A stretch of 9,712 nt of DNA, taken from positions 1 to 9,712 of the forward strand of contig JAJZMA010000252.1 in assembly GCA_021850405.1 (NCBI GenBank). The letters run 5' to 3'. The notes beneath the pieces were generated by a model that was given only the letters and a program-made list of their open reading frames with translations, ran no database searches and was not told where the DNA came from. The position numbers and the translations under genes are program-made. This document shows, one piece after another, positions 1 to 4,846 of the stretch (positions within the stretch are counted from its first letter, which is position 1; the number at the start of each line of letters is the position of its first letter). The stretch comes from a bacterium. Lineage in GTDB: Bacteria > Chloroflexota > Dormibacteria > Aeolococcales > Aeolococcaceae.

Positions 1-1
1 C

Positions 2-370
2 CTCCATCCTGCGGGCGCGATAGCAGCCCTGGTAGAGCATTTCTCAGCTTCGACCGACGACCTCTCTGGACTGGCCACCGTCCTGCGGGCGATGGGCGAT
101 ACGGCACGCCTGCATATTCTTCAGACCCTCAACGGTGGGCCGGCGGATTGCGGACAGTTACAGGCCGCAACTGGCATTCCCGACTCAGCCCTGCAGCACC
201 ACCTGATCCGGCTTGAGCAGGCAGGACTGATTGAGGCTGAGGGCGATGATCCTGACAATTTCACCTATCGGCTTTCTACCGCTTCAAACCTGGCCGTAGC
301 CAGGGTCATCGCTACCGTCGCCGATTCGACCCGGCCCCCTTCGAGGGAAAAGTCCCAAAAACCTGCCTGA
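2..370 (+). CDS. ArsR-like winged-helix transcriptional regulator (5' partial)
   Basis: This is the C-terminal part of a DNA-binding regulator. The frame is open from the left edge without a stop and has no ATG, GTG or TTG before the ATG at 92. The residues just upstream of that ATG (DDLSGLATVLRA) continue the first helix typical of ArsR proteins, so the true start probably lies outside the window. The winged-helix pattern is clear: MGDTARLHILQTL, then the helix-turn-helix with recognition helix IPDSALQHHLIRLEQAGLI, then a wing ending FTYRLS. The usual ArsR metal-binding ELCVCDL motif is absent; one Cys lies at the start of the HTH (PADCGQLQ), so metal sensing cannot be claimed. A short basic tail (REKSQKPA) ends the protein. 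It converges with the gene on the other strand. The ArsR/HTH_20 fold is fairly sure; ligand and targets are unknown, and the missing N-terminus could hold another domain. Confidence 0.75.
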   Translation, partial: LHPAGAIAALVEHFSASTDDLSGLATVLRAMGDTARLHILQTLNGGPADCGQLQAATGIPDSALQHHLIRLEQAGLIEAEGDDPDNFTYRLSTASNLAVARVIATVADSTRPPSREKSQKPA

Positions 371-402
371 GCCGGATTACTGTACCACCAGCACTCCGTC
401 GC

Positions 403-433
403 CACCGCCCTGGTGCATGCACGGGCAATGGTG
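403..433. terminator. Imperfect hairpin between convergent genes, possible bidirectional terminator
   Basis: The core is a perfect 10-bp palindrome, GTGCATGCAC (413-422). It is extended outward by GCCC (407-410) pairing with GGGC (423-426), with a two-base bulge, and then by CACC (403-406) pairing with GGTG (430-433), with a three-base bulge. It lies 33 nt after the regulator stop and 16 nt after the stop of the convergent gene. There is no U-tract on either strand, so an intrinsic terminator is not demonstrated; a transcription-stopping or RNA-protecting hairpin is an inference from the position. Confidence 0.35.
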
Positions 434-448
434 TCGCCGGGAAGGCTG

Positions 449-943
449 CTACGCGAGACCGTCCATCCCGAGCTTTGGAGCCCTGGCAACAAATTCCCCA
501 AGCCTCTGGACAAACCATTGCGCCACTTCCTGCGCATTCTCTGCCACAGTATCCAGCGGCCACTCCTTCACCTCAGGCGTCTTTCCAACTGTGCTGTAAA
601 GGCCACGAAGGATATACTGGCCCGCCGTATCCCCAAAATCTGATATGGCTGGAGAGAGAAGCAGCATTGGCTTCTTGTCCGGATATGTAGCACCGTACAC
701 CGCAATCTCAGTAGGAGCAATCATGGACTCAAGAGCGGTTTCCTTCCCCCACTGGTCGTAGCATCGTGCCCCGGCATCCCGGGCGAGCGCCCTGATGATC
801 TCTGCAACCGGGGCCAGCGCCGCGCGATACCGGGCCATCCGCGCCTCAGCGGGCTCGTTCACAGGAAGGTCATGCCTTCTGCTCTGTCGTATGGATTCAA
901 TCAGCTGCTTGCGCAGGGCTTCTGTCAGTGCATTATTACTCAT
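449..943 (-). CDS. Hypothetical 164-aa soluble protein
   Basis: I do not recognise this family. The frame stays open upstream to 1171, but the ATG at 943 is the best start. The residues before it are low-complexity, Cys/Pro/Arg-rich and not protein-like, whereas MSNNALTEALRKQLIESIRQS begins a clean amphipathic helix. No signal peptide or membrane segment is visible. Residues 1-60 look helical and charged, the middle (about 72-120, including APTEIAVYGATYPDKKPMLL) has alternating beta-like and loop segments, and 133-155 (VAENAQEVAQWFVQRLGEF) is again an amphipathic helix. There is no SD before the start; a candidate promoter ends only about 13 nt upstream, implying a very short leader. It converges with the ArsR-like gene and diverges from the methyltransferase/ABC operon. 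Coding status is likely from length and composition; function is unknown. Confidence 0.6.
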   Translation of the reverse strand: MSNNALTEALRKQLIESIRQSRRHDLPVNEPAEARMARYRAALAPVAEIIRALARDAGARCYDQWGKETALESMIAPTEIAVYGATYPDKKPMLLLSPAISDFGDTAGQYILRGLYSTVGKTPEVKEWPLDTVAENAQEVAQWFVQRLGEFVARAPKLGMDGLA

Positions 944-956
944 CGCTGCAGTATGC

Positions 957-985
957 AAAATAGGGGCGGACACGCGCACGGACAA
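957..985 (-). promoter_or_regulatory. Candidate sigma-70-type promoter of the 164-aa protein gene
   Basis: Read on the - strand, TTGTCC (980-985) and TATTTT (957-962) are separated by exactly 17 nt. Each matches four of six bases of the -35 and -10 consensus. A transcript would start near 950, leaving a leader of about 7 nt before the ATG at 943, which fits the lack of an SD. This is a pattern match only. Confidence 0.4.
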
Positions 986-1138
986 ACATGGTGTGGTGTC
1001 GTCTTTAAAGAAGCCCCCAGGGCAACGTGAAGGAGGGCGCTGACCTCCGGAGCGCGTCACGCAGCGTAGGCATCCTGCGCAGGGCACACTTGCTGGAGCC
1101 CAATGCAAAGCATTTTTCTTGCCCTCATGGAGAACCGG

Positions 1139-1144
1139 TAATAT
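1139..1144 (+). promoter_or_regulatory. Candidate -10 element for a leaderless methyltransferase/ABC transcript
   Basis: TAATAT lies 6 nt before the GTG start at 1151 and fits the TANNNT form seen directly upstream of leaderless starts. No SD lies at a usable distance (GGAGA near 1129 is too far). TTGCCC at 1119-1124 is 17 nt before an alternative -10, TATCGA (1142-1147). Either choice places transcription start at or next to the start codon. Confidence 0.35.
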
Positions 1145-1150
1145 CGACCA

Positions 1151-1735
1151 GTGCACCACCTCCCGGCCCATTTACTGCTACTGCTCGCTTTCTGGCTCGC
1201 CGTCGGCCTCTGGCTGGGAACTGAACTATTCCTGGGCAGCACCAGGAGAGGTGGTGGTGGGAAGGAGCTTGACAGCGGGACAAAAAATCGCGCAATCCTG
1301 CTCTTTCAGGCTGGAATCCTGTTTTCAATTGCTGTCTCCTTCCTGCCCTGGAGCCTCCCGCAGATACACCTCATCTGGATCAGATGGGCCGGCATTGTCC
1401 TTGTCCTGCTTGGCGTCCTGGTCAGGATCTGGGCAGTCCATACACTGGGCCAGTTCTTTACAGTCTCGATCCAGATCCGGGAAGGCCAGACTGTAGTACA
1501 TACGGGACCCTACCGGTGGGTCCGACATCCGTCCTACACTGGCATCATGCTGTCAACAGCTGGCTTTGGCCTCGGGCTCCAGAATCTGGCCAGCCTGGTA
1601 ATTGCACTCACTTTCGGGTTTATTGCCCTGTACCAGCGCATCCGGGTGGAGGAACGAGTCCTGCTGGAGAACCTCGGAAAACCATATGAAGAGTTCTGCA
1701 GGGGCCGAAAAAGACTGATCCCGTGGATCTGGTAA
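1151..1735 (+). CDS. Isoprenylcysteine carboxyl methyltransferase (ICMT) family membrane protein
   Basis: The protein has 194 aa and about five hydrophobic segments (near 7-28, 48-66, 76-94 and two within 130-163). The family signature is in the C-terminal half: GPYRWVRHPSYTG (119-131), then VEERVLLENLG (166-176), a YEEF stretch (179-182) and RLIPWIW at the end. In ICMT and related enzymes this half binds S-adenosylmethionine and methylates a membrane-embedded or lipidic substrate; in bacteria the substrates are mostly unknown. The GTG start is chosen because an in-frame TAA lies at 1139-1141 and GTG 1151 is the first start codon after it; it also keeps the first membrane helix. It is the first gene of a + strand operon and its last 13 nt overlap the ABC ATPase gene. 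A Gly-rich loop (34-37) lies between helices 1 and 2. Family assignment is firm; the methyl acceptor is not known. Confidence 0.85.
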   Translation: MHHLPAHLLLLLAFWLAVGLWLGTELFLGSTRRGGGGKELDSGTKNRAILLFQAGILFSIAVSFLPWSLPQIHLIWIRWAGIVLVLLGVLVRIWAVHTLGQFFTVSIQIREGQTVVHTGPYRWVRHPSYTGIMLSTAGFGLGLQNLASLVIALTFGFIALYQRIRVEERVLLENLGKPYEEFCRGRKRLIPWIW

Positions 1736-2709
1736 GCGTTGCGCCACTGAAAGTACGTGGCTTGTCAAAATCCTATGGAGGCACCCCCGCAGTGGACTCG
1801 CTCTCACTTGAGATGCGCCCCGGAGAGATCCTTGGCTTTCTTGGCCCCAACGGGGCCGGCAAGACCACAACCATCCGGATGGTTCTCGGGCTGATCCGCC
1901 CCACATCTGGAACCATTGAAGTACTGGGAGAAAGGGTGGGGCCAAACCATGCTCCCAGCCTTCGCAGGGTTGGGGCACTCGTGGAAACCCCAGCCCTTTA
2001 CCTCTTCATGTCCGCCACTGACAACCTTTCCGCACTTACCGCTGGCAGAGGGGTCTCTCGCCAACAGATCGACCGGGCTCTTGCGACCGTGGGCCTATCC
2101 ACCAGATCCAGGGAAAAGGTAGGCAACTATTCCCTGGGGATGAAGCAAAGGCTGGCACTGGCGGTAGCCCTGATCTGTGACCCGGAGCTGCTCATCCTGG
2201 ATGAGCCCGCCAATGGGCTGGACCCAGCCGGAATAGCCGAGGTTCGCGGGCTGCTCAAGGGGATTTCTGCCGAAGGCCGCTCTATCCTCATGTCCAGCCA
2301 TGTCCTTGCCGAGGTGGACCAGCTATGTGATCGCGTGGCAATAGTCAGCAAGGGCCGGCTGGTAAAGCTGGCCAGCATGACTGAACTGCTGGCTGAGGCA
2401 GATACCTTCCTGGTCCAGACAGACGCGACAGACAGAACCCTATCCGCCCTGAAAAGCTGCAGCTGGGGAAAGGGTGCTGTGCTCGAGGACGGACTGATTG
2501 TCACCCCTTCCCCTACGGGGAAGGGAAAGGACCTGATACGGTTCCTGGCCCAGGCGGACCTCTTTCCCGATTCAGTTACCCCAAGACGACAGCAGCTGGA
2601 GGAGGTCTTCCTCCGGCTCACTGCAGGCACAGAGGAAGCAGCAACGACCCAGGCAGCAGTCCCGCCCAGTCCGGGCAGTCGGAGGCCAGGGGATGGCAAA
2701 GATGACTGA
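1723..2709 (+). CDS. ABC transporter ATP-binding protein (ABC-2 exporter type)
   Basis: This is the energising subunit of an exporter, 328 aa and cytosolic. All ATPase motifs are present: Walker A GPNGAGKTTT (41-50), Q-loop region GALVETPALY with Glu in the Gln position, signature NYSLGMKQR (135-143), Walker B LLILDEP (156-162), D-loop GLDPAG (165-170) and H-loop His in SSH (191-193). LGMKQR replaces the canonical LSGGQ, a variant common in this CcmA/DrrA-like subfamily. A C-terminal extension (about 220-310) resembles the accessory domain of such ATPases, and the tail is Pro/Ser/Arg-rich. The GTG start overlaps the upstream methyltransferase gene by 13 nt with no SD, so translation is probably coupled. 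Its 3' end overlaps the permease gene by 17 nt. The exported substrate cannot be read from sequence; lipids, peptides and antibiotics are all handled by this family. Confidence 0.93.
   Translation: MDLVSVAPLKVRGLSKSYGGTPAVDSLSLEMRPGEILGFLGPNGAGKTTTIRMVLGLIRPTSGTIEVLGERVGPNHAPSLRRVGALVETPALYLFMSATDNLSALTAGRGVSRQQIDRALATVGLSTRSREKVGNYSLGMKQRLALAVALICDPELLILDEPANGLDPAGIAEVRGLLKGISAEGRSILMSSHVLAEVDQLCDRVAIVSKGRLVKLASMTELLAEADTFLVQTDATDRTLSALKSCSWGKGAVLEDGLIVTPSPTGKGKDLIRFLAQADLFPDSVTPRRQQLEEVFLRLTAGTEEAATTQAAVPPSPGSRRPGDGKDD
2681..2685 (+). promoter_or_regulatory. Shine-Dalgarno site of the permease, inside the ATPase gene
   Basis: GGAGG sits 7 nt before ATG 2693. This favours that start over the in-frame ATG at 2702, and shows the permease is translated from the operon mRNA within the end of the ATPase gene. 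Confidence 0.7.
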
Positions 2710-3646
2710 CACCTCCGCGCACGTGAGTGAAAGGGACCGGCCGGGGAGTATTAGCCATGCTGCTCCCCCGGGAACACACCTGCGCCAGCTGCTTCCATCC
2801 CTTACCCGGCTCTGGGCCGCCGGCCTCCTGAAGCTGTATCGCATGCGGCTTATAAAGGTGCTAGCGCTCCTGGAACTGGTTCTGTATTTTTTTGTCTTGC
2901 TGCTCCTGCACTCCTCCACCAATGAAAGGTTCCTCGACCGTCTGGACCCTCACGCGTTCCTGCAGGAGCTACTCTCACTGGACCTTTCCTACTTCGATGC
3001 AGCCGCTGGGCTACTGCTCCTGATAGCAGCCGCCAGGCTGGTCGCTCTGGAATACAGCAGTGGCACCATACGGGTGCTCCTGGGACAGGGCATACACAGA
3101 GGAACACTGCTGGCCAGCCAGCTGCTTGCATTGCTCACAGTTGGCCTGGCACTCCTGCTGGGCTCAGCTATCATCTCGTTTATGGGCGGGCTCTGGCTCC
3201 TTGGCGCGTGGGGCACCACCACAGGAATTGCCATAATTCCCATCCTTTGGCCAGCGATTCTGATGGCAATGCTGCTTGGAATAGTTTCGATAGTTGCCTG
3301 CAACCTGATTGGGATGTCCGCTGCTGCAATTGGCCGCTCTATGCCCTTTGCGATGGGCGCTGCCCTTGGATTCTTCCCGGCAGACAACCTTGGGACACCC
3401 ATCCTGCGCGTGCTATCGCGGCTGAGTGGGATCCAGTGGGTAGGACAGGTCCCACGGTTCCTGCTGGGTCCGTCGCTGAACCACCTCCCAGAGGTAGCAT
3501 GGAGCGGGATGAGTTTCTCGATCTCCCTGCCGCAACCTCCAGGAAATTCCCCACTCCTCCCAACCGCAATTACCATTGCCGTGTGGCTGGGCAGCCTCAC
3601 AGTTATCGCAACTGGAATGACCCTCTTCCGCGACGTTCTGGAGTAA
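2693..3646 (+). CDS. ABC-2 type transporter permease
   Basis: This is the membrane subunit that should pair with the ATPase encoded just upstream. It has 317 aa with about six membrane segments (near 54-74, 103-119, 141-171, 179-202, 206-229 and 291-311). EYSSGTIRVLLGQGIHRGTLLASQ (positions 120-143) is the hallmark of ABC-2 permeases: an E-Y-S-S-G-T turn followed by a basic loop and the next helix, at the point where the permease contacts the ATPase. The first 35 residues are polar and cytosolic. The longest non-membrane segment (about 240-288) lies between the last two helices and could be an external loop. The start is set by a GGAGG at good spacing, and the reading frame overlaps the ATPase gene by 17 nt. 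One permease gene with one ATPase gene suggests a homodimeric permease. Substrate unknown; the adjoining methyltransferase may be functionally linked. Confidence 0.88.
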   Translation: MAKMTDTSAHVSERDRPGSISHAAPPGTHLRQLLPSLTRLWAAGLLKLYRMRLIKVLALLELVLYFFVLLLLHSSTNERFLDRLDPHAFLQELLSLDLSYFDAAAGLLLLIAAARLVALEYSSGTIRVLLGQGIHRGTLLASQLLALLTVGLALLLGSAIISFMGGLWLLGAWGTTTGIAIIPILWPAILMAMLLGIVSIVACNLIGMSAAAIGRSMPFAMGAALGFFPADNLGTPILRVLSRLSGIQWVGQVPRFLLGPSLNHLPEVAWSGMSFSISLPQPPGNSPLLPTAITIAVWLGSLTVIATGMTLFRDVLE

Positions 3647-3663
3647 AGAGCCTGACAGTGCGA

Positions 3664-3682
3664 CCAGGCAAAACCAGCCTGG
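3664..3682 (+). terminator. Hairpin after the ABC operon
   Basis: CCAGGC (3664-3669) pairs with GCCTGG (3677-3682) around a 7-nt loop, 17 nt after the permease stop. It is GC-rich and well placed to end the operon, but no U-run follows, so it is only terminator-like. The following 160 nt up to the next gene hold no convincing ORF. Confidence 0.35.
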
Positions 3683-3825
3683 GGAAGCTCATCAAAATGC
3701 AAGGTTTCTGCTGTACCTTAGGAGTTGAAGACAGATCAACCATCCACCAGCAGACCGCGCTTCTCTCCAGAAGCACCGTGGGCCATACGCCATACTGCCA
3801 GCAGGAAGCGTGATGCGTTGGGTAC

Positions 3826-3833
3826 AAGGAGGT
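3826..3833 (+). promoter_or_regulatory. Strong Shine-Dalgarno deciding the start at 3842
   Basis: AAGGAGGT, nearly a full anti-SD complement, lies 8 nt before ATG 3842. The frame is open back to a TTG at 3725, but that codon has no spacing to its GGAG and the intervening residues are not protein-like. The start at 3842 is therefore preferred. Confidence 0.8.
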
Positions 3834-3841
3834 GCCAACCG

Positions 3842-4534
3842 ATGGACGATAAAGAAGAGACGGGCCCGGGCCATTTCCCACTCCCGCCAGAGCCGCCTCA
3901 GGTTGGACACCCCACGATACATGGTAAGCACCAGTCTGGGAGCACAGAGATCGCGTCCCAGCTGGTGATCCGGGTGATCCTCCTGAATCTTGTGACGTTT
4001 TTTGCTGCTGCAGTGCTAAATATTTTTCAGCTATTTCCCGGTGGCAGCCTGGTGGCGGCGGGCGTGCTGCTATCGGTCACTGTGGTCCTCTGGGCGCCAG
4101 GGACACTTGCGCTGGCAAGGCACAGGCAAGCCTTGCGCCTTGCGCACCATCTGGAAAAGCGGGCTGAGCTACTCCAGCTCTCCCTTGCTCCTGCCATCGA
4201 TCCCGAAACAGAAAAGAGCAAGGCACGGCAGGCAAAACGCTCCCCAGCCCCGCCCGAAGAAGTAGAGGCAAGAATTGAGGCCCTGCAGCGAGAGCGGCGG
4301 GCCACGATAGCCGAGGGGCGGAAGTACAGGGTCCTGGGGGAGTGGCTGTCGAAGGCAGCAATCACGACTGGCGTTACGTCATTTGTGATCATAGTCATGA
4401 CCATCTCTTTCTCCGCCGCCCCAGTCAACGGGCAGCCCTCTTCCGGCGGAGCCTCTGGAAACACCGTGGCACCACCGCCAGGGTTTGTCGGAGGGGGGCC
4501 TTCTGGCGGAATCTTCGGCGGGCAGGTGCCATAG
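3842..4534 (+). CDS. Hypothetical membrane protein with helical charged domain and Gly/Pro-rich tail
   Basis: I do not recognise this 230-aa protein. It starts with a polar Pro/Gly/His-rich region (1-40). Two closely spaced membrane helices follow (about 41-63 and 69-92). Next is a charged helical region (93-170) rich in Arg, Glu, Ala and Leu, with a short Pro-containing break (RSPAPPEE, 133-140) and a coiled-coil-like segment EEVEARIEALQRERRATIAEGR. A third membrane helix is at about 172-193, and the tail (194-230) is Gly/Pro/Ser-rich. By the positive-inside rule the charged domain is probably cytosolic and the Gly-rich tail outside. It has the best ribosome binding site in the window, and the upstream 195-nt gap with a hairpin suggests its own transcription unit rather than the ABC operon. 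It could be a scaffold or a cell-envelope stress protein, but nothing in the sequence fixes this. Confidence 0.72.
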   Translation: MDDKEETGPGHFPLPPEPPQVGHPTIHGKHQSGSTEIASQLVIRVILLNLVTFFAAAVLNIFQLFPGGSLVAAGVLLSVTVVLWAPGTLALARHRQALRLAHHLEKRAELLQLSLAPAIDPETEKSKARQAKRSPAPPEEVEARIEALQRERRATIAEGRKYRVLGEWLSKAAITTGVTSFVIIVMTISFSAAPVNGQPSSGGASGNTVAPPPGFVGGGPSGGIFGGQVP

Positions 4535-4587
4535 GCAAGGCAGCATGGAAGGCAGGGGGATTATCCGGCCTGGTCACAGTTACTGCA

Positions 4588-4609
4588 GCATGCCTGTCGG
4601 GAGGCATGC
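4588..4609 (+). terminator. Hairpin after the hypothetical membrane protein gene
   Basis: GCATGCC (4588-4594) and GGCATGC (4603-4609) form a perfect 7-bp stem with an 8-nt loop, 53 nt after the stop and about 70 nt before the tRNA. No U-tract follows, so it is only a possible terminator. It would separate the protein gene from tRNA transcription. Confidence 0.4.
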
Positions 4610-4666
4610 AACAACCTATGTGCCAGGAGTGGACCAACCCAGACTACTGGCCTAGCCGCAATTTTG

Positions 4667-4672
4667 TATGCT
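4667..4672 (+). promoter_or_regulatory. Candidate -10 box of the tRNA gene
   Basis: TATGCT fits TANNNT and lies 9 nt before the first base of the mature tRNA, a normal spacing for a tRNA promoter. No good -35 hexamer is seen 17 nt upstream. Confidence 0.3.
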
Positions 4673-4681
4673 GGCCAGTGC

Positions 4682-4756
4682 GCCGACGTAGCTCAGGGGT
4701 AGAGCAGCTGTTTCGTAAACAGCAGGCCGGTGGTTCGAATCCACTCGTCGGCTCCA
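4682..4756 (+). tRNA. tRNA-Thr (anticodon CGU), CCA encoded
   Basis: This transfer RNA reads the threonine codon ACG. All arms fold from the sequence. The acceptor stem is GCCGACG (4682-4688) with CGTCGGC (4746-4752), a perfect 7 bp. The D stem is GCTC/GAGC with loop AGGGGTA. The anticodon stem is GCTGT/ACAGC around loop TTCGTAA, with anticodon CGT at 4714-4716. The variable loop is AGGCC. The T stem is GGTGG/CCACT with one G-U pair and loop TTCGAAT. The discriminator base is T (4753), followed by an encoded CCA (4754-4756). It stands alone between the membrane protein gene and the convergent surface protein gene. tRNA genes are common integration targets, but I see no integrase or attachment-site repeat beside this one. 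Confidence 0.97.
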
Positions 4757-4846
4757 CATTGCCTCTATTACCGCATGGCTTCGCCGTGGGCAGAAAAAAA
4801 GCGCCTTGCAGGTCCCACCCTGTCACCGCGTATGGTAGAGGACAAG

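Noticed and set aside
1002..1052. Palindromes TCTTTAAAGA (1002-1011) and CTCCGGAG (1045-1052), and stem GGAGG/CCTCC (1032-1048)
   Set aside because: Each is short enough to be chance in a 200-nt spacer and they share no word with one another; no clear operator pattern.
1102..1117. Small stem AATGC/GCATT followed by T residues
   Set aside because: Only 5 bp and AT-rich, with a 3-nt loop and just three T left after pairing; too weak for a terminator.
944..1171. Upstream extension of the 164-aa protein to a start at 1171
   Set aside because: The extra 76 residues are Cys/Pro/Arg-rich and would run over the candidate promoter and the start of the opposite operon; ATG 943 begins a clean helix.
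4682..4756. tRNA-Thr as an integration site for a mobile element
   Set aside because: No integrase nearby, and I found no duplicate of the tRNA 3' end elsewhere in the window.
4773..4800. Hairpin CATGGC/GCCGTG after the tRNA followed by seven A
   Set aside because: The homopolymer is A on the + strand, and on the - strand the U-run comes before the stem, so polarity is wrong for an intrinsic terminator on either strand.
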